Positions 17,741-27,918 of a stretch of 64,000 nucleotides of DNA are shown piece by piece (position 1 is the stretch's first letter; the number at the start of each line of letters is the position of its first letter). Below the pieces are notes generated by a model. That model did no database searches. It was not told the DNA's origin and saw only the letters and a program-made list of their open reading frames with translations. A program made the position numbers and the translations under genes. The stretch spans positions 51,299 through 115,298 of the forward strand of contig UBTA01000078.1 in NCBI GenBank assembly GCA_900468065.1, read 5' to 3'. The DNA is from Hyphomicrobiales bacterium. Lineage in GTDB: Bacteria; Pseudomonadota; Alphaproteobacteria; Rhizobiales; Rhizobiaceae.

Positions 17741-18250
17741 ATGGGCAGCGCGCTGAAAAAATCATCGAAAAAACCATCGACTTTTTTATCCGAACTGGCC
17801 CCGTTTACCGGCATGTTGTTCAAGGAGCGAATGTGCGAGCAGTTCGCAGCCCTTTGTTATCGCATCAGGGCAGATGGCGCTCTCTTCGAGGTGCTGTTGG
17901 TGACGAGCCGCGATAGCGGCCGCTGGATCATCCCCAAGGGATGGCCGATGGCCGGCAAAAAGCCGCATGAGGTCGCTGCGATCGAGGCTTTTGAGGAGGC
18001 CGGTGTGCGCGGAAAGGCGAAGAAAAAGCCGTTCGGATATTTCACCTATCTGAAGATGTTCGACAACGGCCAGCGTACGCCTTGCTGCGTTCAGGTCCAT
18101 CTGCTGGCTGTCAAAGAGACTTGCGAGGTCTTTCGGGAGAAAGGTCAGCGGCTCAGCGAATGGGTGTCCTGCGTCGAAGCAGCCCGGCGTGTTCGCGAGC
18201 CGGAGTTGAAAGGGCTTTTTCTTTCAGTTCAACGGGCTTTGTTGTCATAG
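17741..18250 (+). CDS. NUDIX hydrolase
   Basis: The 169-residue protein carries a variant Nudix box, GWPMAGKKPHEVAAIEAFEE followed by AGV: the metal-binding EAFEEAGV end is kept, but the usual E at position 7 and R at position 15 are K and I. It resembles the diphosphoinositol-polyphosphate/DIPP-like Nudix group of rhizobia. The substrate is unknown. It starts 5 bp after the LacI stop and may be cotranscribed with it. The downstream sequence has no clear terminator. Confidence 0.8.
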   Translation: MGSALKKSSKKPSTFLSELAPFTGMLFKERMCEQFAALCYRIRADGALFEVLLVTSRDSGRWIIPKGWPMAGKKPHEVAAIEAFEEAGVRGKAKKKPFGYFTYLKMFDNGQRTPCCVQVHLLAVKETCEVFREKGQRLSEWVSCVEAARRVREPELKGLFLSVQRALLS

Positions 18251-18348
18251 AGCCCTCTGGCGGTGATTGCAGGCAGATTCAAACAAAAGGGATTTACGCT
18301 CACACTCGCGTCTGAGCCCAAGAAAAAAAACGCCCTTTTCCTGCGTGT

Positions 18349-18528
18349 CTACCCAAACCGTTCCATCGCAAAATCTGCGGGTGCGACGCTATATCCAGGC
18401 GTGGCCGGACCGTTTAGGCGGCTTGTTTTGGATAGTACCATGTTGTTATTGTTGACCATTGTTACAGTCAGCAAGAGCGCCGTGCCGAGGATAAAACCGA
18501 ATGCGAGATAAGAAAACTTTGCGAGCAT
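18349..18528 (-). CDS. Small membrane protein of unknown function (59 residues)
   Basis: A minus-strand frame of 59 codons plus TAG starts at ATG 18528, preceded at good spacing by the Shine-Dalgarno sequence TAGGAG. It encodes one hydrophobic N-terminal segment (YLAFGFILGTALLLTVTMV) and a short polar tail with four successive asparagines, ending MERFG. The segment could be a membrane anchor or an uncleaved signal. No family was recognised. The ribosome binding site and compact gene structure are the main support. Confidence 0.55.
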   Translation of the reverse strand: MLAKFSYLAFGFILGTALLLTVTMVNNNNMVLSKTSRLNGPATPGYSVAPADFAMERFG

Positions 18529-18839
18529 ATTCGTAACTCCTATCTACCTCTTCCCCGGAAACGCGAGGGGGATGGGGAAAGTTCCATGAAGTTGAGAAAG
18601 ATCGTGGCATAGGGCGATGCGATGGCGTCGGGTAAAGAACGGCGACGCGATCCAAGTGTAAAATCACAGTCTAACAGCGGAATTGCTTCCTGGGAAGTCG
18701 ACCATGCAGCGGACGCATGGGTGGCCTGAAGTATTGGCGCTGTTACTCCATAATCGGGAGGCTTATATACAGGTCATCAAACGACAACGGCGCCGCTGAA
18801 TGGCTGCCGGGCTCTGCAAGCCCTAGAAAGGGGATTATC
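18529..18839. other. Intergenic region between two small genes
   Basis: About 310 bases with no supported gene. It must carry the divergent promoters of the 59-residue protein and the DUF1127 protein. GC-rich short hairpins occur around 18550-18575, but nothing with a T-run. Confidence 0.4.
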
Positions 18840-18986
18840 ATGAATGTAGCACGCTCTTTCAACAATTGGCGCAAATACCGTCAGACGGTCACCGAACTTG
18901 GCCGTATGACCTCCCGCGAACTGCGCGACCTCGGCATCGATCGGGCCGACATCCGGAGCATCGCCCGCGCCTCGGTCGCTCGCTAA
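18840..18986 (+). CDS. DUF1127 (YjiS-like) mini-protein
   Basis: The 48-residue basic protein has the DUF1127 core: FNNWRKYRQTVTELGRMTSR, then ELRDLGIDRADI. The family is common in alphaproteobacteria and has been linked to stress responses, RNA turnover and phosphate or carbon metabolism. ATG 18840 follows a strong AAAGGGGA ribosome binding site, and an intrinsic terminator follows the gene, so it is a compact single-gene unit. Its exact role here is unknown. Confidence 0.85.
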   Translation: MNVARSFNNWRKYRQTVTELGRMTSRELRDLGIDRADIRSIARASVAR

Positions 18987-19020
18987 TCGCTTAATGTACC
19001 GCCTCCAGCGAATTTTCCTG

Positions 19021-19050
19021 AAACGCCCGTTGCCTTACAGCGGGCGTTTT
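19021..19050 (+). terminator. Intrinsic terminator of the DUF1127 gene
   Basis: AAACGCCCG (19021-19029) pairs with CGGGCGTTT (19041-19049), with a T-rich end. The stem is perfect over nine pairs. Confidence 0.85.
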
Positions 19051-19146
19051 GTGCGTTTGGCGCTATGGACGAAGGACGGTGCGTCTGCGCCCGCTTGACG
19101 CTTCTCGGAGCGCCCGTTCCAGTTTGTCATTCGCGTTCACACATGG

Positions 19147-22113
19147 TTGTGCCAATCTGCCCGAAATCTGATTCCGGGGGGCGAGATATTGGAACATGGA
19201 TTTTTGCGGCGGGCGGGATTGTCACGGCCTGATACGAATGCCGAAGATGCCGTGAGCCTTCTTGCCGCTCACTATGGCTTGTCAGGCCCCGTCACCGAAC
19301 TTGGCAGCCAGCAGGACCGAAATTATCGCATCGACGCGGCAAGCGGCCGTTTTGTCCTGAAGATTTGCCGCGCCGACTATGCGACTGTCGAGCTCAAAGC
19401 GCAAAACGCCACGTTGCGCCATATTGCCGGCAAGGCCGCTTGCCCCCGCGTGCCGAAAGTGGTCGCCGCAGGCAACGGCGCCGACATCCTGTTCGTCACT
19501 TTGCGCGGTGAGGATTATCAGATCCGCCTGCTCGATTACATCGAGGGCCAGCCGCTGACCCGGCGCAAACACCTGCCGGCGGTGACTGTCGCGGCGCTCG
19601 GCGCACTGGGCGGTCGGATCGCCCTTGCGCTTGCTGATTTTACGCATCCCGGACTGTCCCGGGAGCTGCAATGGGATCTGCGAAAAGCCGAACTGGTCGT
19701 CAGCCATCTCCTGTCGGCTGTGAAGAATGCGGATCGCAAACAGCGCATTAGCCAGGCCATGGATGCAGCCATGCGGCGGCTCGACGGGTTGAAGCCGGAG
19801 CTTCGGCAACAGGCGGTCCATCATGACATCACCGACGACAATGTCGTAAGCCTGCCGAATGCCAGCGGCCAGCTGATACCGGATGGCGTGATCGATTTCG
19901 GCGACGTTATTCATGGTTGGCTTGTAGCGGATTTGGCCGTCACCTGCGCTTCACTGCTGCATCATGCCGATGGCGATCCCACCATCATCCTGCCAGCGGT
20001 CAGGGCGTTCCACGCTGTTTTCCCACTCAAGGAGGCGGAACTGCGCGCACTCTGGCCCCTGATCGTAGCGCGCGCCGCGGTGCTGGTCGCAAGCAGCGAG
20101 CAGCAACTCGCGCTCGATCCCGACAACGGTTATGTCAGCGGTAATATCGATCACGAACGGCAGATTTTTGACGTCGCGATTTCGGTGCCACCTGCCGTGA
20201 TGGAAATCGCCATCCTGCAGGCCGCAGGCCAACTGGGCAACCAGGGTGCCGCGATCACCGGCGAACGCCTGCTGCCGGAAATCGACGTATCCGGGATCGC
20301 GGTGATCGCAATGGACACGCAAAGTGACCTGTTCGATGGCGTTGCATGGCCCCAGGCCGGCCTCGAAGACCAGCTGCTAAGGGCTGCATTGCGCGAAAAC
20401 AATGCCGTTTCCACCCGCTACGGCGAATACCGGCTGACCCGAACCGTGCTGCTTTCACCTCAGCCGGCGCAAACATGCGCTCTTCATGTCGATCTGCTCT
20501 TGCCGGCGGGCACCGGCATGTCTGCGCCTTTCGGCGGCATTCTGAAACACACCGATGGGGGCCTGATATTGCTGGGCCGGGATGCCGCGCTGCATCTGTC
20601 CGGCCTCGATGCCTTGCCCGGCCCGGATGATTTCATCCATCCCGGCCAGCCGCTTGGACTGGTCACAGGCTCGGCCCGTGACCATCGCGTGCTGCGCGTC
20701 CAGCTCTGCCGCGACAAGGACATTGTGCCGTCGCCGTTCGTCTCGCCCGACCACGCTGCGGCATGGAAGCTTCTATGCCCGTCACCGGCAAAGCTGCTCG
20801 GCTTTGATTGCGATGCGCCGGTACCGCAGAGTGCGTCGCTTCTCTCGCGCCGCCAGAGCCATTTCGCCAAGCCGCAAAAGAACTATTACGAGATGCCACC
20901 GCAGATCGAGCGGGGTTTACGCGAGCATATGGTCGACGTCGAAGGCCGCGCCTATCTCGACATGGTCAACAATGTCAGCATCCTTGGCCACGGTCATCGG
21001 CGTCTTGCCGATGCGGTACATCGGCAGTGGCAACGTCTCAATACCAACTCCCGATTCCACTATGCCTCCGTCGCGGAATTTTCCGAGCGGCTGGCCGATC
21101 TTGCGCCGGAAGGCCTTGAGACGGTGTTCCTCGTCAACAGCGGCTCGGAAGCCAATGACCTGGCGATCCGGCTCGCCTGGGCGGCCACCGGTGCACGCAA
21201 CATGCTGTGCCTGCTGGAAGGCTATCATGGCTGGTCGGTTGCCAGCGACGCGGTCTCTACCTCGATCGCCGACAATCCGCAGGCGCTGACCACCCGGCCG
21301 GACTGGGTGCATCCGGTCATGTCGCCCAACACCTATCGCGGCCCGTTTCGCGGGGCCGGTTCGACCGCCGCCTATGTTGACGCCGTCGTGCCGACGCTTG
21401 AAAAACTGGACCGCGACGGCAAGGGACTGGCCGGTTTCATTTGCGAATGCGTCTATGGCAATGCCGGCGGCATTCCGCTGCCGCCGGGTTACCTCAAGAA
21501 TATCTACGCTCTGGTTCGAGCGCGCGGCGGTGTCTGCATTGCCGATGAGGTGCAGGTTGGCTATGGCCGTCTCGGACATCATTTTTGGGGTTTTGAGGAG
21601 CAGGGCGTAGTCCCCGATGTCATCACCATCGCCAAGGGCATGGGCAACGGCCACCCGCTCGGCGCGGTCGTCACGACCAAGGCAATTGCCGATGCGCTGG
21701 AGAAGGAAGGCTATTTCTTCTCATCCTCTGGCGGTAGCCCGGTCAGTTCCGTGGTCGGCATGACGGTGCTCGATATCATGCGCGACGAGAAGCTGCAGGA
21801 GAACGCCCGTGTCGTTGGCGATCACCTGAAGCGGCGCCTTGAAGCCCTGGGGCAACGTTTTGCGCTTGTGGGCGCCGTGCATGGCATGGGGCTCTATCTG
21901 GGGCTGGAATTCGTCCGCGACCGCGAGACGCTGGCCCCCGCAACCGCCGAAACAGCGGCGATCTGTGACCGGCTTCTCCAGCTCGGCGTCATCATGCAGC
22001 CGACCGGTGATTATCTGAACGTCCTGAAGATCAAGCCGCCGCTTTGCCTCTCGCGGGAAAGCGCTGATTTCTTTGCCGATATGCTTGAGCGGGTGCTTTC
22101 GCAGGGATGGTAG
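19147..22113 (+). CDS. Kinase / degenerate M23-like / class III aminotransferase fusion protein
   Basis: This 988-residue cytoplasmic fusion has three parts. Residues about 40-330 form an APH-like kinase related to hydroxylysine kinases, with VHHDITDDNV as catalytic loop and VIDFGD as metal site. Residues about 400-560 look like an M23/LytM-like fold that keeps one metal motif (ALHVDLLLPAGTG) but has RVQ where HxH is expected, so it is probably non-catalytic. Residues about 580-985 form a PLP class III aminotransferase ([16 protein letters not shown] lysine in TIAKGMGNGHPLG). Related enzymes act as phospho-lyases on phosphorylated amino alcohols, which suggests a phosphorylate-then-eliminate route for a hydroxylated amine. 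The TTG start at 19147 is uncertain; in-frame TTG codons lie further in. It precedes a polyamine transport locus. Confidence 0.85.
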   Translation: MCQSARNLIPGGEILEHGFLRRAGLSRPDTNAEDAVSLLAAHYGLSGPVTELGSQQDRNYRIDAASGRFVLKICRADYATVELKAQNATLRHIAGKAACPRVPKVVAAGNGADILFVTLRGEDYQIRLLDYIEGQPLTRRKHLPAVTVAALGALGGRIALALADFTHPGLSRELQWDLRKAELVVSHLLSAVKNADRKQRISQAMDAAMRRLDGLKPELRQQAVHHDITDDNVVSLPNASGQLIPDGVIDFGDVIHGWLVADLAVTCASLLHHADGDPTIILPAVRAFHAVFPLKEAELRALWPLIVARAAVLVASSEQQLALDPDNGYVSGNIDHERQIFDVAISVPPAVMEIAILQAAGQLGNQGAAITGERLLPEIDVSGIAVIAMDTQSDLFDGVAWPQAGLEDQLLRAALRENNAVSTRYGEYRLTRTVLLSPQPAQTCALHVDLLLPAGTGMSAPFGGILKHTDGGLILLGRDAALHLSGLDALPGPDDFIHPGQPLGLVTGSARDHRVLRVQLCRDKDIVPSPFVSPDHAAAWKLLCPSPAKLLGFDCDAPVPQSASLLSRRQSHFAKPQKNYYEMPPQIERGLREHMVDVEGRAYLDMVNNVSILGHGHRRLADAVHRQWQRLNTNSRFHYASVAEFSERLADLAPEGLETVFLVNSGSEANDLAIRLAWAATGARNMLCLLEGYHGWSVASDAVSTSIADNPQALTTRPDWVHPVMSPNTYRGPFRGAGSTAAYVDAVVPTLEKLDRDGKGLAGFICECVYGNAGGIPLPPGYLKNIYALVRARGGVCIADEVQVGYGRLGHHFWGFEEQGVVPDVITIAKGMGNGHPLGAVVTTKAIADALEKEGYFFSSSGGSPVSSVVGMTVLDIMRDEKLQENARVVGDHLKRRLEALGQRFALVGAVHGMGLYLGLEFVRDRETLAPATAETAAICDRLLQLGVIMQPTGDYLNVLKIKPPLCLSRESADFFADMLERVLSQGW

Positions 22114-22195
22114 GAAAAGAACGCAGTCCCTGTTGAATTGCGCCCGCGGATCGGCTTAGCTCACGCCATATTCATGGCAAGCAGCGAGTAGCATC

Positions 22196-23866
22196 ATGAC
22201 GCAGACGGCCGATATCATCATCCACAACGCGCGTATTTTGACATTGGATGACGACAATCCGGGCGCCGAAGCGGTGGCACTTGCAGACGGCCGGATTGTG
22301 GCAGTCGGCGCCAGAGCCGACGTCGATCCGTTTCGCGGCAAGGATACAAAAGTGATCGATGCGGCTGGAGGAACGGTGCTTCCTGGGTTCTCGGAAAATC
22401 ACATGCATCTGTTTTCCGGGGCTGCCGAACTCGATCATCTGCAGTTATCTGGCGTGAAGGGGCTTGCGGCCCTGACCGAAGCCGTTGGGTCCTATGCGGC
22501 GACACGAGCGACAGAAAAGGTCCTGTTCGCACAGGGCGCCGACTATACGTTGCTGGGCGACAGCGAACGGCTGACTCGCCATCACCTCGATACAATCCTG
22601 TCCCATCAGCCTCTTGTCCTGTTTGCGCCGGATCATCATACCGCCTGGGCAAATACGGCGGCGCTTGAACTGGTTGACATGCTTCATGGTGCCGAACTTG
22701 GCCCGGGCAACGAGGTGGTGATGGGCGGCGATGGCCTGGCAACCGGGGAATTGCGCGAGATGGAGGCCTTCAGTCCGCTGCAGGCCGCCGGTGGTTTCGA
22801 CCGCTACCGGCTGGGCTTGTCCACAGGCGGAGAACCGGATCCCTATCCCAACGACGCAGAATGGGCACAGGATATTGCCGTGATGCGGCGCGGGTTGGTC
22901 TATTGCGCGCGGCATGGCATCACCACCATTCAGAATATGGACGGTAACCTCTATCAGCTGGAATTGCTTGCCGCGATCGAGAAGCAGGATGGCGGCCTGC
23001 CGTGCCGGATCCTCATTCCCTTTCACTTCAAGAATTTCATGCCACTCGGCATGCTTGAAAAGGCTTCCACTCTGGCCCGCCGTTTTGACAGCGACTGGCT
23101 GTCGTCCGGGGTCGTCAAGGTTTTCTACGATGGTGTGCTGGATAGCTGGACCGCCGTGATGGTCGAGCCCTATGCCGACAAACCCGGTGATTGCGGCGAA
23201 GGTCTCTTCACGCCCGAAACCTTCCGCGCCGTCGCCGTTGAAGCAGACCGGCGCGGGCTTCAGATCGCGGTTCACGCGATTGGGGATGGTGCGGTGCGCG
23301 CGGTGCTGGATGGTTACGAGGCGGCCAGACGGGAAAACGGCACACGCGACAGCCGCCACCGGATCGAGCATATCGAAGTGGTGCATCCGGATGATATCAA
23401 CCGCTTCGCCGGCCTTGGTGTCATCGCCTCGATGCAGCCGCCCCATCCGCCGGGCTGCGCAGGCTTGCCTCTGGAGCCAACGGTATCGCGCATCGGCCGC
23501 AATCGCTGGCCCGTCAGCTACGCCTGGCGAACGCTGAAGGATGCCGGTGCGCATGTCTGCTTTGCTTCCGATTGGCCGGTTTCGCCGATTGATCCGCTCA
23601 TCGGCATCGAGGCCGCCGTTATCCGCCATCGCTGGTCACCGAGTGATCCGGACCAATCCTTTTCGCTGATGGAGGCGCTCAAGGCCTATTGCGTCGAGGG
23701 TGCCTATGCGGAATTCAAAGAGGACCGCAAAGGCAGGATCAAGACTGGCTACCTTGCAGATATCGTTGTCCTCAGCGGCAATGTCGAAATGATTGCAACC
23801 GAGGTGCTTCATACAATCAGGCCGGTCATGACCATTTGCGGCGGTCGCATAAGTTATTCCTCCTGA
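22196..23866 (+). CDS. Amidohydrolase family 3 (YtcJ-like)
   Basis: The 556-residue metal-dependent hydrolase has the metal motif HMH in [13 protein letters not shown], then [26 protein letters not shown] and the aspartate motif [15 protein letters not shown]. This is the YtcJ layout. Members hydrolyse amide or imide bonds, but their substrates are rarely known. Its place between the amine-processing fusion enzyme and the Pot importer suggests a nitrogen compound taken up by that importer. Start ATG 22196, 82 bp after the fusion gene, on the same strand. Confidence 0.82.
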   Translation: MTQTADIIIHNARILTLDDDNPGAEAVALADGRIVAVGARADVDPFRGKDTKVIDAAGGTVLPGFSENHMHLFSGAAELDHLQLSGVKGLAALTEAVGSYAATRATEKVLFAQGADYTLLGDSERLTRHHLDTILSHQPLVLFAPDHHTAWANTAALELVDMLHGAELGPGNEVVMGGDGLATGELREMEAFSPLQAAGGFDRYRLGLSTGGEPDPYPNDAEWAQDIAVMRRGLVYCARHGITTIQNMDGNLYQLELLAAIEKQDGGLPCRILIPFHFKNFMPLGMLEKASTLARRFDSDWLSSGVVKVFYDGVLDSWTAVMVEPYADKPGDCGEGLFTPETFRAVAVEADRRGLQIAVHAIGDGAVRAVLDGYEAARRENGTRDSRHRIEHIEVVHPDDINRFAGLGVIASMQPPHPPGCAGLPLEPTVSRIGRNRWPVSYAWRTLKDAGAHVCFASDWPVSPIDPLIGIEAAVIRHRWSPSDPDQSFSLMEALKAYCVEGAYAEFKEDRKGRIKTGYLADIVVLSGNVEMIATEVLHTIRPVMTICGGRISYSS

Positions 23867-23984
23867 TAAAGATTTTTTCCTCCTCAAACAGAATCGTGTT
23901 GTCAACGCGAGGCCGCTGTGGTCACCTAGCGCAAAGCCGAAAAGGCGGGAACAGCAGCTTCATGCAACGGGTAGTGTGCCGCAT

Positions 23985-25085
23985 ATGGCGGAATTGAACG
24001 CGGTCGAAATCCGCCAGGTTTCTAAGATATTCGGTTTTGGCGAGTTTGCTTTCGCGGCCGTTGACAACACATCGGTATCGATCCGGCAGAACGAGTTCTT
24101 CACGCTTTTGGGACCTTCCGGATGCGGCAAGACCACCCTTCTGCGGCTGATTGCCGGTTTCGAATACCCGACATCCGGCGAGATCATGCTGAACGGCGAG
24201 GATATCGCCGCTATGCCCCCTTTCAAGCGGCCGATCAATACGGTTTTCCAGAGCTACGCCCTGTTTCCGCATATGACGGTGGCGGAAAATATCGGCTTTG
24301 GTCTCGCCATGCTCGGCAAGCCCAAGCCGGAGATCAAGGACCGCGTCGATGCCATGCTGAAGCTGGTGCGCATGGAAGCGCTTGCCGGCCGGCGGACAAG
24401 CCAGATTTCCGGCGGCCAGCAGCAGCGTGTTGCGCTCGCCCGTGCCCTTGCTCCCCAGCCGAAGGTTCTGTTGCTCGATGAGCCGCTGTCGGCGCTCGAC
24501 TACAAGCTGCGCAAGGACATGCAGATCGAGTTGAAGCGGCTGCAGGCGGAAACCGGCATCACCTTCATCTTCGTCACCCATGACCAGGAAGAAGCGCTGA
24601 CCATGTCGGACCGTATCGCCGTGATGTCATCGGGCAAGATCCTGCAGGTCGGCAACCCAAGAGAGATCTATGACGCTCCGGCGGATCGTTTCGTTGCCGA
24701 TTTCATCGGTGAGACCAATTTCCTGAAAGGCTGGATCAGTTCGGTGAGAAACGGCATCGCTGATGTCGATACACCGGTTGCCGGTCGCATCTCCGCAACG
24801 ATGCCACAGGATTTTCACGCCGAAGGCGAGGTGACGGTGGTTCTGCGGCCCGAGCACGCGACGCTCTGCGCGCCGGACCAGTCCATCGTCAGCCAGATGA
24901 CCGGCAAGCTCGAAAACGTCGTCTATTTCGGCACGGATACGCACTATCACGTTCGCCTTTCCGACGGTGAGACGCTATTTACCCTGCGAGAGCAAAACAA
25001 ACCTCTGCAGAGCGCACGGTTCAACCAGGGCGACACGGTTGGCATCGCGCTCGAAGCCAATGCCGCCCGGGTGTTGAGGAACTGA
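23985..25085 (+). CDS. potA: Spermidine/putrescine ABC transporter ATPase (PotA-like)
   Basis: The 366-residue ATPase shows [47 protein letters not shown] and [14 protein letters not shown], then a TOBE domain ([11 protein letters not shown]). Sequence type and neighbours place it with PotA of polyamine importers. ATG 23985 is used; an upstream GTG at 23976 would add three residues. The permease gene starts one base after its stop. It energises import through the two permeases at 25087 and 26000. Confidence 0.88.
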   Translation: MAELNAVEIRQVSKIFGFGEFAFAAVDNTSVSIRQNEFFTLLGPSGCGKTTLLRLIAGFEYPTSGEIMLNGEDIAAMPPFKRPINTVFQSYALFPHMTVAENIGFGLAMLGKPKPEIKDRVDAMLKLVRMEALAGRRTSQISGGQQQRVALARALAPQPKVLLLDEPLSALDYKLRKDMQIELKRLQAETGITFIFVTHDQEEALTMSDRIAVMSSGKILQVGNPREIYDAPADRFVADFIGETNFLKGWISSVRNGIADVDTPVAGRISATMPQDFHAEGEVTVVLRPEHATLCAPDQSIVSQMTGKLENVVYFGTDTHYHVRLSDGETLFTLREQNKPLQSARFNQGDTVGIALEANAARVLRN

Positions 25086-25086
25086 A

Positions 25087-26007
25087 ATGGCGGACATGCC
25101 CGGGACGATCGAAGCGGAAAAGAGCAGGGATATCCGGAAACGGTGGCTCCTATCGCTTCCCGCCCTGCTGATTATCCTCGTCGCGTCGACCGGCCCGCTG
25201 CTGATCGTTCTGGTCTATTCATTCCTGACGCCCGGTGCCTATGGTGACGTGCAATGGCTGCCTTCGCTCGATGGCTGGATCGGCGTCGTCATGGAGAAGG
25301 ATATTTTCGACGGCACCGTCTCGCTTGCCGATGCGCATGTGTCGATCTTCATGCGCTCTGTCATGCTGTCGCTGGCAACGACGGTTCTGACCTTGCTGGT
25401 CGGTTTTCCGACAGCCTATTTCATTGCCACCCGGCCGGAAAAAACCCGGGAACTCTGGCTGTTCCTGATTACCATTCCCTTCTGGACTAACCTTCTCATC
25501 CGCACCTTCGCGATCCTCGAAATCATCCGCAACGAGGGGCTGATCAATGGCTTGATGTTGAAGTCCGGCCTGATTTCCAAGCCCATCCAGATGCTCTTCA
25601 CGGACGGCGCGATCCTGACGGGCATGGTCTATGTCTATCTGCCGCTGATGGTGCTGCCGCTCTATGCCAGCATGGAAAAGCTGGATTTCCGGCTGGTGGA
25701 AGCGGCCTATGATCTTTATGCCACGCCCTTCAGAGTGCTGCGGAAAATCATCTTTCCGCTGGTCAAGCCCGGCGTCATCGCCGGCTCGATCCTCGTCTTT
25801 ATCCCGGCGCTCGGCGCCTATGTGACGCCGAGCATTCTCGGCGGCGGCAAGAACATGATGCTCGGCAATCTGATCGAGCTGCAATTCGGGCAGGGCCGGA
25901 ACTGGCCGCTCGGCTCGGCATTGTCGATCACGCTGATGCTGATCGTCATGGCGGCGCTGCTTGTCTACGTTCGCAATGCGGGATCTCAAGGGAGCCGGCA
26001 TGGCTAA
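25087..26007 (+). CDS. potB: Polyamine ABC transporter permease (PotB-like)
   Basis: The 306-residue inner-membrane protein has six predicted helices and a PotB-type coupling loop (EAAYDLYATPFRVLRKIIFP) followed by PALGAYVTPSILGGGKNMML, a typical PotB sequence. It pairs with the PotC-like permease, whose start overlaps its end by 8 bp. Together they form the channel of the polyamine importer. Confidence 0.88.
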   Translation: MADMPGTIEAEKSRDIRKRWLLSLPALLIILVASTGPLLIVLVYSFLTPGAYGDVQWLPSLDGWIGVVMEKDIFDGTVSLADAHVSIFMRSVMLSLATTVLTLLVGFPTAYFIATRPEKTRELWLFLITIPFWTNLLIRTFAILEIIRNEGLINGLMLKSGLISKPIQMLFTDGAILTGMVYVYLPLMVLPLYASMEKLDFRLVEAAYDLYATPFRVLRKIIFPLVKPGVIAGSILVFIPALGAYVTPSILGGGKNMMLGNLIELQFGQGRNWPLGSALSITLMLIVMAALLVYVRNAGSQGSRHG

Positions 26008-26800
26008 GACATTCTCCATCCGGCGTCAGCGCGGGTTTACCGCGATTGCGATGACCTGTTTCTTTGCTCTCTATTTACCGATCGCGGTGCTGGTCTTCTA
26101 TTCGTTCAATGCGGGAGATTCCCTTGCGTCTTTCAATGGGATTTCGCTGCGCTGGTTCACCAAAGCCTTTCAAAACCAGCAGGTCATCGACGCGTCCATC
26201 CGCTCGCTGCAGATCGCCTCGTTTGCCGCTGTCGTTGCCACCATTGCAGCCACCATGGCGGCGCTGGCGACGACCCGGACAGAGCCCTATCGTGGTCTGA
26301 CGCTAAAATATGCCTTTATCAACCAGCCCTTGATGATCCCGGAAATCGTCACTGCCGTCGCTCTGTTGATCTTCTTTGCCCGCGTCAAGATCTGGACCGG
26401 TTACTCCGGCCTTGGCTATCTCATCGCTGCCCACACCGCCTTCTGCATCCCGTTTGCCTATCTCCCGATTCGGGCGCGGCTGGAAAATATGGACCTGACG
26501 CTGGAGAAGGCCGCTGCCGATCTCTATGCAACACCGTGGAACGCCTTCCGCTACGTCACCCTGCCGCTGCTCTGGCCGGGCATTCTGGCCGGCTTCATGC
26601 TGGCCTTCGTGATCTCGCTGGACGATGTGGTCATCACCGAATTCGTCAAGTCGGCCGGCCAGGATACCCTGCCGACCTACATGCTCGGCCAGATCCGCCG
26701 CTCGATTACACCGGAAATGAACGCGATCTCGACGCTGTTCCTGCTTCTGTCGGTCTGCGTCGTCACCGTCTTTTTCATCGTCAACAGAAAACGTGTCTAA
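26000..26800 (+). CDS. potC: Polyamine ABC transporter permease (PotC-like)
   Basis: The 266-residue permease has six predicted helices, the coupling loop KAAADLYATPWNAFRYVTLP, and FVISLDDVVITEFVKSAGQD, a hallmark of PotC. ATG 26000 is chosen because AAGGGAG lies just upstream and the first residues (MAKTFSIRRQRGF) suit a membrane insertion start. It overlaps the end of potB. Confidence 0.88.
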   Translation: MAKTFSIRRQRGFTAIAMTCFFALYLPIAVLVFYSFNAGDSLASFNGISLRWFTKAFQNQQVIDASIRSLQIASFAAVVATIAATMAALATTRTEPYRGLTLKYAFINQPLMIPEIVTAVALLIFFARVKIWTGYSGLGYLIAAHTAFCIPFAYLPIRARLENMDLTLEKAAADLYATPWNAFRYVTLPLLWPGILAGFMLAFVISLDDVVITEFVKSAGQDTLPTYMLGQIRRSITPEMNAISTLFLLLSVCVVTVFFIVNRKRV

Positions 26801-26822
26801 CAAAAGAAAAGGGAACAGCATC

Positions 26823-27851
26823 ATGAAACGGATGATCATGGCGGTTACGGCCGCACTTCTCGCCTCCACCGGCCTTACCCGGGCGGAAGGCGAACTCAAC
26901 ATCTACAACTGGGGTAATTATACCAGCCCTGAAATGATCAAGAAATTCGAGGACCAGTACAAGGTCAAGGTGACGATCACCGACTATGATTCCAACGACA
27001 CCGCGCTCGCCAAGGTCCGCCAGGGTGGTTCGGGCTTCGACATGGTCGTGCCGTCGCAGAACTACATTCCGATCTGGATCTCGGAAGGCCTCTTTCTTGA
27101 GACCGATCCGGGCAAGATGGAGAATTTCACCCATGTCGCCAAGGAATGGCAGAATCCTGAGTTCGACCCCGGCCGCAAATATACCGTTCCTTGGGCGATG
27201 GGCATCGTTGGCACCGTTGTCAACACGGACGTCTATAAGGGTGACATCAATACCTGGGGCATCATCTTCAACACGCCAGATGAGCTGAAGGGCAAGGTCA
27301 ACGTTGTTCCGGAAATGACCGACGTCATTGACGCTGCGGTTCTCTACAATGGCGGCAAGAAATGTACGGGTGACCTCGCAATCCTCAAGAAGGTTCGCGA
27401 TACGCTTGTCGCCGCCAAACCGAACTGGGTGGCCATGGAATACGGGACCATCCAGAAAATGGGATCGGGCGATTTTGCTGCTTCGAGCGATTGGAACGGC
27501 TCTGCGTTCCGTCAGCGTCTGGCCAACCCCGCCATCAAATTCGGTTATCCGAAGGAAGGCTACGTCAACTGGAGCGACAATCTCGCTGTTTTGAAGGACG
27601 CGAAGAACGTCGAGAACGCCAAGCTCTTCCAGAACTTCATGATGGATCCGGCCAATGCCGGCATGAATTCCGGTTTCCACCGTTACGCCAATGGCATCGC
27701 CGGTTCTGGCGAATTCATGCCGGCTGATATGAAAGGGGCTCCGGAAATCGATATCCCGGCCGAGTTCGCTTCGGTCGGCGTTCCCTCGCAGACCTGCCCG
27801 CCGGACGTTCAGGAGCTCTACACCAAGATCTGGACCGAGCTTCAGAAGTAG
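26823..27851 (+). CDS. potD: Polyamine ABC transporter binding protein (PotD/PotF-like)
   Basis: The 342-residue periplasmic protein starts with a signal peptide (MKRMIMAVTAALLASTGLTR, cut near AEG) and continues ELNIYNWGNYTSPEMIKKFE, the typical mature start of PotD/PotF. ATG 26823 follows an AAAAGGGAACAG site. The protein would deliver putrescine, spermidine or a derivative to PotBC. A strong terminator lies just after the gene. The exact ligand cannot be told by eye; the enzymes downstream point to acetylated or carbamoylated polyamines as well as free ones. Confidence 0.87.
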   Translation: MKRMIMAVTAALLASTGLTRAEGELNIYNWGNYTSPEMIKKFEDQYKVKVTITDYDSNDTALAKVRQGGSGFDMVVPSQNYIPIWISEGLFLETDPGKMENFTHVAKEWQNPEFDPGRKYTVPWAMGIVGTVVNTDVYKGDINTWGIIFNTPDELKGKVNVVPEMTDVIDAAVLYNGGKKCTGDLAILKKVRDTLVAAKPNWVAMEYGTIQKMGSGDFAASSDWNGSAFRQRLANPAIKFGYPKEGYVNWSDNLAVLKDAKNVENAKLFQNFMMDPANAGMNSGFHRYANGIAGSGEFMPADMKGAPEIDIPAEFASVGVPSQTCPPDVQELYTKIWTELQK

Positions 27852-27861
27852 TCTTCGCCAA

Positions 27862-27896
27862 TTGCACCCCGCCGGTTCCGGCGGGGTGCAATTTTG
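27862..27896 (+). terminator. Intrinsic terminator after potD-like gene
   Basis: TTGCACCCCGCC (27862-27873) pairs perfectly with GGCGGGGTGCAA (27880-27891) across a six-base loop, and TTTTG follows. Read-through is needed if the downstream amidohydrolase genes share the pot promoter. Confidence 0.85.
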
Positions 27897-27918
27897 TTTT
27901 CCGCCGCTGGATATTCCC

